64,000 bases of DNA from an uncultured Lachnospiraceae bacterium (GTDB taxonomy: Bacteria; Bacillota; Clostridia; Lachnospirales; Lachnospiraceae). Shown one piece after another: positions 35,624 to 44,129 of the stretch. Position 1 is the first letter of the stretch. Every line of letters starts with the position of its first letter. The notes beneath the pieces are model-generated. The model worked only from the letters and a program-made list of their open reading frames with translations, was not told the origin of the DNA and searched no databases. Both the position numbers and the translations under genes were made by a program. The stretch spans positions 1-64,000 of the forward strand of contig CAMEOT010000014.1 in NCBI GenBank assembly GCA_945929965.1, in the 5' to 3' direction.

Positions 35624-37234
35624 ATGAAAAGAAAAAGAGAACAAATATATCAGCTGCCATTGGGAATACTTCTGGCCTGTGCGCTTCCGGTCATGGCACT
35701 GCTGGGTTACTGGGCATGCCGCTATTCCTATTACGGAACCGTGGATTACAGTATTCGGAATATTCTGGTCAAAGATACTGCTTGGAAGCACATTCTTGTA
35801 TTTCTGCTGGCGGTGGCAGTGGTCTGGGGACTGGACAGAATGCTGGCGAGAACCAAGCGCGTGCAGCAGGAGAAAATATGTCTGGGAGTACTGATACTTA
35901 CCGTTGTGGCGGCATTTATACTGGGAATTTTGTATATCTTGAAGAATCCTTATTTTCCGGAAGGAGATCAGATCGGCGTGGCAGCGTTCGCAGCATATGC
36001 CAGAGAGGGCAACTATGCCATGCTGGGGCCCGGTGGCTATGTGGGAATGTACCAGCAGCAGAAAGGACTGGGGGCACTGTATGAGATTCTGTTCACCTTT
36101 TTCGGTAACTTTAACTATACTTCAGCGAAGATTGCACATGTGATCTGGTGGTTGTTTGCAATTCTGGCAGGTTATGGCTTCTTAAAACTGAACACAGATC
36201 GGGCAGTATTCCGTATTCTTTATTGCGCGATGCTGCTTGGCTGCATGCCGTTTCTACTCTATTTACCTTACATCTATGGAGACATCTTAAGCGTCAGCTT
36301 CTGCATGATCCTGTTCTGGGCGGTCAGCGCTTATGAACACTATGAGCAGAAGAGGTATTTGGCACTGGCGGCATTTGCAGCAGCTATGGCGCTGCTTGCC
36401 CGGAAAAATACATGGATCGTCCTCATCGCTGTGGCAATTTATGCATTACTTGTGAGTCTGAAGAAAAAGAAGCGGAAATTCCTGCTGACAGGAGTAGTCA
36501 TATTATTGACTGCTACGCTTTCGGTGAAAGCAGTGGATGTAATGTATGAATACCGTTCCGGATATCCGAATGACATCGGTATCCCCAGTATTCTCTGGAT
36601 CGCCATGGGAATGCAGGAGACAGACGGCATGGCGGGCGTCTATAATCGTTATCAGCAGTCCGTGTTTGAAGACAATGATTTTCAGCCGGAGCCTTCTGCG
36701 CAGATCGGAAAAGAATATATCCGCGAAAGAATACAGGAATTTAAGGAAAATCCGTCGATGACGGTGGAGTTTTACAAAAATAAACTGGAAGACCAATGGC
36801 TGGAACCGTTGTTTTCCAGTCTGAAGGCAACACATTCCTTCCCGGAAGGAACGGAACTGCCTCCTGTAATTTATAGTCTGTATTATGGAAACTTGCACGA
36901 AATGGTATGGAAATACGCCAACTATTATCAGAGTATCGTATATCTGGCAGGTGCGTTTATCTTGATCGCGTCCTTCGGAGCATGGTATCAGAAAAAAGAG
37001 CTTCCGGCGGCGTTGTGGCTGCCACTCATCTCCGTAATAGGTGGATTTCTGTTCAGTATCCTGTGGGAAGCACAGTGCAGATATGTATTCCCCTATTATG
37101 TGTTTCTGATTCTGTATGCACCTATGGGACTTTACGCGGTGGGCAGAATGATCGGAGGATTGTGGAATCTGCACAAAGGAAATAGGATCAGGAATCAGGC
37201 AGACACGGACGAAGAATTACGTGAGATCGCTTAA
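35624..37234 (+). CDS. Polytopic membrane protein, second possible GT-C-type glycosyltransferase
   Basis: This 536-residue protein has about eleven membrane segments and a first large loop with EGDQIGVAAFAAYAREGNYAML near residue 110, comparable with the DS/ED motif loop of ArnT/PMT-like enzymes. A Lys/Arg patch (LVSLKKKKRKFLLTG) separates membrane segments. A soluble insert (IGKEYIRERIQEFKENPSMTVEFYKNKLEDQW, about 365-395) is typical of bacterial dolichyl-phosphate-mannose-type transferases. It probably forms an operon with the preceding gene, perhaps for surface glycan decoration. Its last 18 bases overlap the convergent tadA. The family is inferred from architecture. Confidence 0.62.
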   Translation: MKRKREQIYQLPLGILLACALPVMALLGYWACRYSYYGTVDYSIRNILVKDTAWKHILVFLLAVAVVWGLDRMLARTKRVQQEKICLGVLILTVVAAFILGILYILKNPYFPEGDQIGVAAFAAYAREGNYAMLGPGGYVGMYQQQKGLGALYEILFTFFGNFNYTSAKIAHVIWWLFAILAGYGFLKLNTDRAVFRILYCAMLLGCMPFLLYLPYIYGDILSVSFCMILFWAVSAYEHYEQKRYLALAAFAAAMALLARKNTWIVLIAVAIYALLVSLKKKKRKFLLTGVVILLTATLSVKAVDVMYEYRSGYPNDIGIPSILWIAMGMQETDGMAGVYNRYQQSVFEDNDFQPEPSAQIGKEYIRERIQEFKENPSMTVEFYKNKLEDQWLEPLFSSLKATHSFPEGTELPPVIYSLYYGNLHEMVWKYANYYQSIVYLAGAFILIASFGAWYQKKELPAALWLPLISVIGGFLFSILWEAQCRYVFPYYVFLILYAPMGLYAVGRMIGGLWNLHKGNRIRNQADTDEELREIA

Positions 37235-37729
37235 AGCTTTTCTTGCAGCTTTCTCCTGCTTGTTCCGGATGCGGAGCTCTTCAAAAAAGGTCTTCAGCAT
37301 CTGACTGCAATCTGCCTCCAAAATGCCCCGGGTAACCTTCACCTGATGGTTAAACTGGGGCATTTCCAGTATATTCAGGATCGAACCGGCGCATCCGGCC
37401 TTGGGATTCATGCAGCCCATGACAACTTCCGGGATTCTGGCCTGGACGATGGCACCGGCGCACATCTGACACGGTTCTAAAGTTACATAGAGCGTGCACT
37501 CTTCCAGCCGCCAGTCGCCGATGACCTTGCTGGCTTTGTTGATCGCTGTGATCTCCGCATGCGCCAGCGTATTTTTATCTGTATTACGACGGTTATAACC
37601 CCGGCCGATGATCTTTCCCTCGTGTACAATGACGCAACCGATGGGAACTTCTCCCAGAGCGTAGGCTTTTTTTGCCTGTTTCAGGGCTTCTTTCATATAT
37701 TTTTCTTCTACACTTTTGATGACTGCCAT
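37217..37729 (-). CDS. tadA: tRNA-specific adenosine deaminase
   Basis: TadA converts adenosine 34 of tRNA-Arg(ACG) to inosine. The 170-residue protein has the cytidine/deoxycytidylate deaminase zinc site: HAEITAINKASK (His and catalytic Glu near residue 56) and LEPCQMCAGAIVQARI with two Cys ligands (near 86-89). It also has the TadA-type VVMGCMNPKAGCAGS and the early GEVPIGCVIVHEGKIIGRGYN. A good start is at 37729. The gene converges on the membrane-protein gene and overlaps it by 18 bases at the 3' end, which is unusual but harmless for both frames. Confidence 0.95.
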   Translation of the reverse strand: MAVIKSVEEKYMKEALKQAKKAYALGEVPIGCVIVHEGKIIGRGYNRRNTDKNTLAHAEITAINKASKVIGDWRLEECTLYVTLEPCQMCAGAIVQARIPEVVMGCMNPKAGCAGSILNILEMPQFNHQVKVTRGILEADCSQMLKTFFEELRIRNKQEKAARKALSDLT

Positions 37730-37775
37730 GATATGTGCTGCCTTTCCGGCGCTTTCGCTGTCCTATTTTAATCTG

Positions 37776-37797
37776 TTTTGGAAAACCTTTTCCAAAA
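37776..37797. promoter_or_regulatory. LacI-type operator upstream of the first lacI gene
   Basis: TTTTGGAAAA-CC-TTTTCCAAAA is a 22-bp palindrome broken only at its centre. It lies about 30 bases before the candidate -35 of the downstream lacI gene and resembles the perfect GGAAAACGTTTTCC site at 38990, so autoregulation is likely. Confidence 0.6.
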
Positions 37798-37827
37798 AAT
37801 CGCATTATATTTCGTAAATGCTGTACA

Positions 37828-37856
37828 TTGACTTAAATGTTGTTAACTTATAGTAT
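37828..37856 (+). promoter_or_regulatory. Candidate promoter of lacI gene 1
   Basis: TTGACT (37828-37833) and TAGTAT (37851-37856) are separated by 17 bases. An overlapping TATAGT at 37849 would give a 15-base spacer. The leader to the start codon is about 95 bases. Confidence 0.55.
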
Positions 37857-37956
37857 AGAGAATATATGGACAAACGTCAAATGGAACGAGACCGTACTTG
37901 GCTGCGGTGACAGACAAAAACGGGCGAGGCAGTAAACAGCCCGGAACGGGGGATTT

Positions 37957-38946
37957 ATGGTATCAATCAAAGAAGTTGCAAAACATGCCGGCGTGGCAAT
38001 TTCAACAGTATCCAAGGTCTTAAACGGCTACCCGAATGTCAGTGAAGAGACGAAGAAAAAGGTACAGGACGCCATCAAGGAGCTGAATTATATTCCGAAT
38101 TCCATTGCTGCGGCGCTTTCCTCCAAGCAGTTCGGAAGAATCGCGCTGGTGCTGGATCCCAACAGACAGACCCAGGCTATCGACCAGATCTTCATGCAGT
38201 ATCTGGTAGGAGCACTGGACAAGGCGAAAGAACTGAACGTGGAAGTCGTGACAATCTTCCCATCCATGATCGTAGGAATGACTGCGGAGGAGATTACGAG
38301 ATATTTTCTCTCACAGAGTATCTCAGGTCTGGTGATCTACGGCATGTCCAAGGAGGACAAGGTATTGCAGAAGCTGATTCGGGAGAAGCAGTTCGCCTGC
38401 GTGGTCGTGGATGCACCGATTGTCAATACCAGGACCACATCTATCAGTATCGACCAGGAGCAGGCACAGTACGATGTGGCGAAAAAGACGGTGCTGGACG
38501 ACAACTGCAGGCGGGTTCTCTATATCGCCGGCAGAAGAGACGGCTATGTCACAGAACAGAGATTAAAAGGTATGAAACGTCTGGTGAAGGATCTGGATCT
38601 GACCATGATGGTGAGACAGGGAGATTTCAGTGAATTGACAGCGAGAAACGTGGCATTGAAATATGCAAAAAATAAGGACGTGGTAGTCTGCGCCTCTGAC
38701 CTGATGGCAATCGGCGCAATGAACGCCCTGATCGATATGGACATTTTCCGTCCGGTGTGTGGTTTCGATGGCATCACCCTGATGGGATATGTCGGTAAGC
38801 AGATGAATACTATCAGACAGGATTTCTACAGTATCTCCAGCAGGGCCGTGGAAGAAGTACGTCAGCTCATGAACGGCGGCGAGGGACATCAGGTAGTCAT
38901 GCCCCACAGTATCGTGAAAATGTACTATAAGGACATTATCTGTTAA
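37957..38946 (+). CDS. LacI-family transcriptional regulator (maltodextrin locus, regulator 1)
   Basis: This 329-residue repressor has an N-terminal helix-turn-helix VSIKEVAKHAGVAISTVSKVLNGYPNVS (residues 2-29), the hinge helix IPNSIAAALSSK, and a periplasmic-binding-protein-like effector domain. It precedes the glycogen/maltodextrin phosphorylase gene. A perfect operator-like palindrome lies between the two genes and a related one upstream of itself, so it probably controls itself and malP. A maltooligosaccharide or sugar phosphate is the likely inducer, by context only. The second LacI gene of this region (47416) is clearly different in sequence. Confidence 0.9.
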   Translation: MVSIKEVAKHAGVAISTVSKVLNGYPNVSEETKKKVQDAIKELNYIPNSIAAALSSKQFGRIALVLDPNRQTQAIDQIFMQYLVGALDKAKELNVEVVTIFPSMIVGMTAEEITRYFLSQSISGLVIYGMSKEDKVLQKLIREKQFACVVVDAPIVNTRTTSISIDQEQAQYDVAKKTVLDDNCRRVLYIAGRRDGYVTEQRLKGMKRLVKDLDLTMMVRQGDFSELTARNVALKYAKNKDVVVCASDLMAIGAMNALIDMDIFRPVCGFDGITLMGYVGKQMNTIRQDFYSISSRAVEEVRQLMNGGEGHQVVMPHSIVKMYYKDIIC

Positions 38947-38989
38947 GCTATTTTGCACAAAAATCCAAGAAAATCAAAGAAAGGGTTGC

Positions 38990-39003
38990 GGAAAACGTTT
39001 TCC
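38990..39003. promoter_or_regulatory. Perfect LacI-type operator before malP
   Basis: GGAAAACGTTTTCC is a perfect 14-bp palindrome with the central CG typical of LacI-family operators. It lies 43 bases after the lacI stop and about 230 bases before malP. Confidence 0.75.
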
Positions 39004-39230
39004 TATGATATTCTGTGTATTGTAAGAGAAAGACATACACAAAATCTTAGCATTGCGAGGGTATGGAGAGCGGAAAAAATAGGAAATACCCAGAGATCAG
39101 CTGAGATAAGGGTATAGATACCAAAAAGTAAGTATAATACCCAGACAAAGAAAAAGGATATGAAAAATGAGTGTGGCACGGTACATTCGTTTTGACAAAA
39201 ATAAAGCTATCGTGCAGAATGGAGTTTGAA

Positions 39231-41501
39231 ATGAATTTAGAGCAGACTTTAAACGAAATCACCGGCAAAATGTATGGAAAAAATATCGGTGCCTGCACCG
39301 ATGCACAGCTGTACACCGGAGTGCTGCAGCTGACCAAAGAGAAGATGGCAGAGACTCCCGCAATCACCGGAGACAAGAAAGTATATTACATTTCCATGGA
39401 GTTCCTGATCGGTAAGCTGTTATCCAACAACCTGATCAACTTAGGAATCTATGAGGAACTGAGTGAGATCCTTAAGAAAAACGGTAAGAACATCGCTGAC
39501 ATCGAAGAGGCAGAGCCGGAACCTTCTCTTGGTAACGGTGGACTTGGAAGACTGGCAGCATGTTTCCTGGATTCCATCGCCACTCTGGGGCTTCCCGGAG
39601 ACGGTATCGGTCTGAACTACCACTTCGGTCTGTTCAAGCAGGTATTCAAGGATCATCTGCAGAATGCTGAGAAGAACGACTGGATCCAGAAGGATTCCTG
39701 GCTGAACAACACCGGCACTAAGTTTGAGGTAGCTTTCGGTGACCGCAAGGTGACTTCCGTATTGTATGATATTGACGTGGTAGGTTATGAGAACGGACTG
39801 AACAAGCTGCATTTATTTGATATTGAGACCGTGGATGAGAGCCTGGTAAAGAAAGGCATCACTTTCGATAAGGAATCCATCGAGAAGAACCTGACTCTGT
39901 TCCTGTATCCGGATGATTCCGATGAGGCCGGTAATCTGTTACGTATCTACCAGGAGTACTTCATGGTATGCAACGGTGCCCAGCTGATTCTGAAGGAAGT
40001 AAAGGAAAAAGGCTATGATCTGCATACTCTGCCTGAGCATGTGGCAATCCAGATCAACGATACCCATCCTACCATGGTTATCCCTGAGCTGATCCGTATC
40101 CTCACCACTGAGGAAGGCTTCACCATGGACGAAGCCATTGATGTGGTAAGCCGCACCTGCGCGTATACCAACCACACCATCCTGGCAGAAGCTCTGGAAA
40201 AGTGGCCTTTGGCTTATATTGAAAAGGTAGTTCCTCAGCTGGTTCCCATCATCAAGGAGCTGAGTGACCGCGTGGCAAAGAAATATAAGGACGAAAAAGT
40301 TCAGATCATCGACAAGGACAAGAGAGTGCACATGGCACACATCGACATCCACTATGGTTACAGCGTCAACGGTGTGGCAGCGATCCATACCGAGATTCTG
40401 AAAGAGAGTGAACTGAATCATTTTTACAAGATTTACCCTGAAAAGTTCAACAACAAGACCAACGGTATCACCTTCCGTAGATGGCTGCTGTCCTGCAACC
40501 ATGAGCTGGCTGCGTTCCTGACCCAGACCATCGGCGACGGTTACAAGAAGGATGCCGAAGAATTACAGAAGCTGTTAGAACATAAGGACGATCAGGCGGT
40601 ACTGGATGCCATCTATGATATCAAGAAGACCAAGAAGACCGAACTGGTATCCTATATCAAGGAGAAGGAAGGCGTGGAGCTGAATCCCGATTCCATCTTC
40701 GATATTCAGGTAAAGCGTCTGCATGAGTATAAGCGTCAGCAGATGAACGCACTGTATATCATTCACAAATATCTGGAGATCAAGGGCGGCAAGAAGCCTT
40801 CTACACCGCTGACCTTCATCTTTGGTGCAAAGGCTGCACCTGCGTATGTGATCGCTCAGGATATCATTCATCTCCTGCTGGTAATGTCCGACATTATCAA
40901 TAATGATCCTGAAGTCAGCCCTTACATGAAGCTTGTTATGGTAGAGAACTACAACGTAAGCTATGCCGAGAAGCTGATCCCTGCCTGCGATATCTCCGAG
41001 CAGATCTCTCTGGCATCCAAGGAGGCGTCCGGAACCGGTAACATGAAGTTCATGTTAAACGGTGCAGTAACACTTGGTACAAGTGACGGTGCAAACGTAG
41101 AGATCCATGAGCTGGTAGGCGATGACAATATCTACATCTTCGGTAAGGACAGTGACACTGTTATCAAGCATTACGAGAAGGCAGATTATGTCTCTAAGGA
41201 CTATTACAAGAAGAGCCCTGTGATCAAGGAAGCAGTGGACTTCATCGTCAGCAAGGAAGTACTCAAAGTGGGCAAAAAGGAGAACCTGGAGCGCCTGTAC
41301 AACGAGCTGCTGAACAAAGACTGGTTCATGACCCTGCTTGACTTAGAAGATTACATCAAGGTAAAGGATCAGGCATTTGCTGATTACGAGGATCAGCAGA
41401 AGTGGAAGAAGATGATGTTAGTGAACATCGCCAAAGCAGGCTTCTTCTCCTCTGATAGAACCATCGCAGAGTACAACAGAGACATCTGGAAATTGAAATA
41501 A
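39231..41501 (+). CDS. malP: Glycogen/maltodextrin phosphorylase (GT35)
   Basis: This 756-residue enzyme releases glucose 1-phosphate from alpha-1,4-glucans using phosphate and pyridoxal phosphate. Seen motifs are [20 protein letters not shown] (near residue 99), [16 protein letters not shown] (near 286), the PLP-site region [29 protein letters not shown] (near 595-623, with the Schiff-base lysine in GNMKFMLNG), and [20 protein letters not shown] 39231 has GGAG six bases upstream, so I discard the longer frame from 39171. Length is that of the bacterial short form. With MalQ (45.9 kb) it makes the standard cytoplasmic maltodextrin pathway. It ends at a perfect terminator. Confidence 0.95.
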   Translation: MNLEQTLNEITGKMYGKNIGACTDAQLYTGVLQLTKEKMAETPAITGDKKVYYISMEFLIGKLLSNNLINLGIYEELSEILKKNGKNIADIEEAEPEPSLGNGGLGRLAACFLDSIATLGLPGDGIGLNYHFGLFKQVFKDHLQNAEKNDWIQKDSWLNNTGTKFEVAFGDRKVTSVLYDIDVVGYENGLNKLHLFDIETVDESLVKKGITFDKESIEKNLTLFLYPDDSDEAGNLLRIYQEYFMVCNGAQLILKEVKEKGYDLHTLPEHVAIQINDTHPTMVIPELIRILTTEEGFTMDEAIDVVSRTCAYTNHTILAEALEKWPLAYIEKVVPQLVPIIKELSDRVAKKYKDEKVQIIDKDKRVHMAHIDIHYGYSVNGVAAIHTEILKESELNHFYKIYPEKFNNKTNGITFRRWLLSCNHELAAFLTQTIGDGYKKDAEELQKLLEHKDDQAVLDAIYDIKKTKKTELVSYIKEKEGVELNPDSIFDIQVKRLHEYKRQQMNALYIIHKYLEIKGGKKPSTPLTFIFGAKAAPAYVIAQDIIHLLLVMSDIINNDPEVSPYMKLVMVENYNVSYAEKLIPACDISEQISLASKEASGTGNMKFMLNGAVTLGTSDGANVEIHELVGDDNIYIFGKDSDTVIKHYEKADYVSKDYYKKSPVIKEAVDFIVSKEVLKVGKKENLERLYNELLNKDWFMTLLDLEDYIKVKDQAFADYEDQQKWKKMMLVNIAKAGFFSSDRTIAEYNRDIWKLK

Positions 41502-41511
41502 GTGACGTGAG

Positions 41512-41537
41512 CCCCGGTGCGAATGCACCGGGGTTTT
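41512..41537 (+). terminator. Terminator of malP
   Basis: CCCCGGTGC (41512-41520) pairs with GCACCGGGG (41525-41533) around GAAT, followed by TTTT. Confidence 0.92.
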
Positions 41538-41568
41538 ATGATAACTTGAGAGCTAATTAAATAATCCC

Positions 41569-41709
41569 GTAGCCCTTGGCAGGGTATAAGAAACGCGACA
41601 CGCTCGCGCTCTGTCGCAGAGCGTAACGGTACATAAGCGAGGAAAGTACCCTCGCTAAGTACCGACGTCTGCTTACGGTCTGCTTATTCTTATACCCAGC
41701 CGGGGCTAC
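41569..41709 (-). ncRNA. Candidate structured RNA / palindromic element, copy 1
   Basis: On the minus strand the core (41697 to 41582) has an 11-bp terminal stem GGGTATAAGAA/TTCTTATACCC. Inside is a hairpin CGGTAC/GTACCG, then a TT/TAT internal loop, AGCGAGG/CCTCGCT and a 7-nt loop GTACTTT. Outside, GTAGCCC and GGGCTAC extend the closure. The single-stranded parts, such as AAGCAGACCGTAAGCAGACG and CAGAGCG, are nearly identical to copy 2 at 57005-57121, while the stems differ by paired changes. No promoter, open frame or flanking target duplication was seen. It may be a noncoding RNA or a mobile palindrome. Confidence 0.6.
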
Positions 41710-41779
41710 TGATTTCTTTAAAAGCTTCATGGGCTATAGTGAAAAATTTGCATTCCGGATACTCAATTTCTTCAAAATG

Positions 41780-41884
41780 AGTACCTCAGAGCCAGTTTTT
41801 TTCATATAGACCCATATTCATCTTTTTATGCATTATTTGTAGCAAATTTAGTATCTCACAACACGATTTTTCTGCATAGACCCA
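41780..41884. repeat. Two degenerate direct repeats with 70-bp period
   Basis: GTACCTCAGAGCCAG..TTTTTTTC ending ATAGACCCA (41781-41814) recurs as GTATCTCACAACACG..TTTTTCTG ending ATAGACCCA (41851-41884), exactly 70 bases later. No open frame spans them. Both ends of the unit are the best conserved parts. Confidence 0.55.
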
Positions 41885-41891
41885 AAACACA

Positions 41892-41908
41892 GAACGCCCA
41901 CGGCGGAC
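41892..41908. repeat. Partial copy of the 11.7-kb palindrome arm
   Basis: GAACGCCCACGGCGGAC matches the arm GAACGCCCACGGTGGAC at 11723-11739 in 16 of 17 bases, without an obvious partner arm nearby. Confidence 0.5.
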
Positions 41909-41957
41909 ATTTTAGAATATATAGTTCCCTTGTTATAGCTTCCGGTTTTCAAAATTT

Positions 41958-42156
41958 GGGTATCAGCAACAAAACAAGCTTCCCATACCCATAAACTTTC
42001 CATAGCGTGGGTATCAGCAACGAAACAAGCTTCTCATACCCATAAATTATTCACGCTGAGGCGAAAGAAGGGCACAGAGGAGCTTCTTCCTGTCTCCTGT
42101 GCCCACGCTGAGGAGGAAGAAGGGCACAGACTAGCTTGCTCCTATCATCTGTGCCC
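41958..42156. repeat. Tandem array of four hairpin units (two pairs)
   Basis: Units 1 and 2 (41958-41990 and 42009-42041, 51-bp period) share GGGTATCAGCAAC, AAACAAGCTTC and CATACCC, and fold through GGGTAT/ATACCC. Units 3 and 4 (42070-42104 and 42122-42156, 52-bp period) share GAAGAAGGGCACAGA, AGCTT and CTGTGCCCACGCTG, and fold through GGGCACAG/CTGTGCCC. All four have AGCTT in the loop. Stem sequences differ between the pairs, so this is not a simple duplication of all four. No T runs follow. Possibly small RNA hairpins or decayed palindromic repeats. Confidence 0.6.
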
Positions 42157-42237
42157 ACGCTGTGGTGGACAAAGGGACCTAGGCAGGCGTTCGTCTGGTC
42201 TACGGCAACCCTACGTTACGATCCATACATTCAATTC

Positions 42238-42274
42238 ATAAATGTGTCGCAAAAGGCGCTCCACATTTATTTTA
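42238..42274 (+). terminator. Hairpin with T-rich tail
   Basis: ATAAATGTG (42238-42246) pairs with CACATTTAT (42262-42270), followed by TTTATTG. It looks like an intrinsic terminator, but there is no gene just upstream, which hints at an untranslated transcript ending here. Confidence 0.5.
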
Positions 42275-42288
42275 TTGACGGCTGTCGA

Positions 42289-42376
42289 GTGTGTCCGTTG
42301 GACGCACGGTATAAAAATAGAACGAAACAACCTCTTGTGTGAGCAAGCTCCCACCGAGGTATTCCGTTCTATTTTT
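42289..42376. terminator. Compound hairpins, including a long bidirectional terminator-like stem
   Basis: A small hairpin GTGTGTCC/GGACGCAC (42289-42307) is followed by a perfect 12-bp stem AAAAATAGAACG (42313-42324) with CGTTCTATTTTT (42365-42376). Inner CCTC/GAGG and GAGCAAGCTC pairs are present. The A/T ends give U tracts on both strands, so it can stop transcription from either side before the transporter promoter. Confidence 0.65.
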
Positions 42377-42522
42377 GCATGGCGCGTAACTCTCAAGTTA
42401 CAGAACAATTGAAATTATCCATAAACATTTATCGACACTTTATCCTGTGGTGAAAATGCACAAAAATAATGTTGCATATTTGATGACAATATACAAACTT
42501 CCGATAAATTACAGGAAATCTC

Positions 42523-42551
42523 TTGCAACTGATTCGTGAATGTGCTATCTT
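42523..42551 (+). promoter_or_regulatory. Promoter of the maltodextrin transporter operon
   Basis: TTGCAA (42523-42528) and TATCTT (42546-42551) with a 17-base spacer. The predicted start is just before the LacI operator at 42566. Confidence 0.7.
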
Positions 42552-42565
42552 CTAATTACAGCAAC

Positions 42566-42583
42566 GGAAACGTTACCGGTAAC
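42566..42583. promoter_or_regulatory. Overlapping LacI-type operators
   Basis: GGAAACGTTACC (42566-42577, one mismatch from a palindrome, centre CG) overlaps the perfect palindrome GTTACCGGTAAC (42572-42583). They lie just downstream of the promoter, a position where bound repressor blocks initiation. Confidence 0.7.
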
Positions 42584-42668
42584 AATACCGATACCGATTC
42601 CGAAACACTCACGGGAACATGCAAAAATTATGAAATGACCCGTACAAACATAAAGGAGAGGTAAGATT

Positions 42669-44072
42669 ATGAAGAAGAAACTGGCAAGCGTATTACTTTG
42701 TGCAGTAATGGCAGCTTCTATGCTGACCGGTTGTGGAAACTCCGGTGATGCAGCAGCTACCACCCCTGCTACCGACAGCAAGACAGATGCAGCAACCACT
42801 GAAGTAGCCGACACGACAGCAGCTGCAGACGGATCTGTATACTACCTGAACTTCAAACCCGAAGTTGACGAAGTATGGCAGACACTGGCTAAGGAATATA
42901 CCGAGGAGACCGGTGTTCCTGTAAAGGTCGTAACCGCAGCAAGTGGTACCTACGAGCAGACACTGATGTCTGAGATCGCTAACACAGAAGCACCTACCCT
43001 GTTCCAGATCAACGGACCGATCGGCTACAAGAACTGGAAAGACTACTGCGCAGATCTGAAGGATACCGACCTGTACAGCTGGTTAATGGATAAGAGCCTG
43101 GCAATCACCGGCGAAGACGGTGGTGTATACGGAATCCCTTACGTAGTAGAGGGTTACGGCATCATCTACAACGACGCTATCATGCAGAAGTACTTCGCAC
43201 TGGACGGTGCTAAGGCAGCAAGCATGGATGAGATCAACAACTTTGCCAAGTTAAAAGAAGTTGTAGAAGATATGCAGGCAAGAAAAGATGAGCTCGGTAT
43301 TGAAGGCGTATTCGCTTCCACATCCCTGACTCCCGGTGAAGACTGGAGATGGCAGACTCATCTGGCTAACATCCCTGTATACTACGAGTACAAGGACAAG
43401 GGTATCACCGATACCGACAACCTGGAGTTCACTTACTCCGATAACTTCAAGAACATTTTCGATCTGTACATCAACAACTCCTGCACAGCACCCGGTCTGC
43501 TGGGAAGTAAGTCTGTAGACGATTCCATGGCTGAGTTCGCTCTGGGTCAGGTAGCAATGGTACAGAACGGTAACTGGGCATGGGGCCAGATCTCCGGTGT
43601 AGACGGCAACACTGTTAAGGCTGAAGACGTTAAGTTCCTTCCTATCTACACCGGCGTTGAAGGTGAAGAGAATCAGGGACTGTGCACCGGTACTGAGAAC
43701 TTCTTCTGCATCAACAAGGAAGCTTCTGCTGAGGATCAGGCAGCATCCATCGCATTCGTTGAATGGCTGTTCTCCTCTGAGACCGGTAAGGCAGCTGTAA
43801 CCAATGACCTTGGATTCATTGCTCCTTTCGATACCTTTACCGATGCTGAAAAGCCCACCGATCCTTTGGCTCAGGAAGTTCTTCGTTACATGGCAGATTC
43901 TTCCAAGACATCTGTATCCTGGAACTTCACTTCCTTCCCCAGCCAGCAGTTCAAGGATGACTTCGGTGCAGCTCTTCTGGAGTATGCTTCCGGTTCCATC
44001 GACTGGGATAGTGTAAAGCAGACCGTAGTAGACAGATGGGCAGCTGAGAAGGCAGCAATCGCAGCTAACTAA
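42669..44072 (+). CDS. Maltodextrin-type ABC transporter substrate-binding lipoprotein
   Basis: This 467-residue extracellular binding protein of the CUT1 family has a lipoprotein signal (MKKKLASVLLCAVMAASMLTGC, Cys22) and a Thr/Ala/Asp-rich linker to about residue 55. The solute-binding fold follows, with GVYGIPYVVEGYGIIYN near 155 and GQVAMVQNGNWAWGQI near 295 (the aromatic Trp-rich sugar site). It is followed by two permease genes, MalQ and a LacI regulator, so maltooligosaccharides are the likely ligand. A GAGAGG ribosome site precedes the ATG. A strong promoter with operator lies upstream. A G+C-rich hairpin after it may keep its mRNA more abundant than the permease part. Confidence 0.9.
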   Translation: MKKKLASVLLCAVMAASMLTGCGNSGDAAATTPATDSKTDAATTEVADTTAAADGSVYYLNFKPEVDEVWQTLAKEYTEETGVPVKVVTAASGTYEQTLMSEIANTEAPTLFQINGPIGYKNWKDYCADLKDTDLYSWLMDKSLAITGEDGGVYGIPYVVEGYGIIYNDAIMQKYFALDGAKAASMDEINNFAKLKEVVEDMQARKDELGIEGVFASTSLTPGEDWRWQTHLANIPVYYEYKDKGITDTDNLEFTYSDNFKNIFDLYINNSCTAPGLLGSKSVDDSMAEFALGQVAMVQNGNWAWGQISGVDGNTVKAEDVKFLPIYTGVEGEENQGLCTGTENFFCINKEASAEDQAASIAFVEWLFSSETGKAAVTNDLGFIAPFDTFTDAEKPTDPLAQEVLRYMADSSKTSVSWNFTSFPSQQFKDDFGAALLEYASGSIDWDSVKQTVVDRWAAEKAAIAAN

Positions 44073-44129
44073 GCTCCATCTACAAAACAAGACGATAACT
44101 TAATCCATCTTATAGAAATCTCAAACATA

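Noticed and set aside
41569-41709. Simple bidirectional terminator for malP
   Set aside because: malP already has a perfect terminator at 41512-41537. The element is much longer, has conserved unpaired parts and recurs at 57 kb.
41958-42156. A CRISPR-like array
   Set aside because: There are only two plus two units, the stems change between the pairs, spacers are not unique sequences of equal size, and no cas gene is present.
42136-42342. 68-residue open frame in the hairpin-rich gap
   Set aside because: It runs through several inverted repeats, lacks a ribosome site and resembles nothing.
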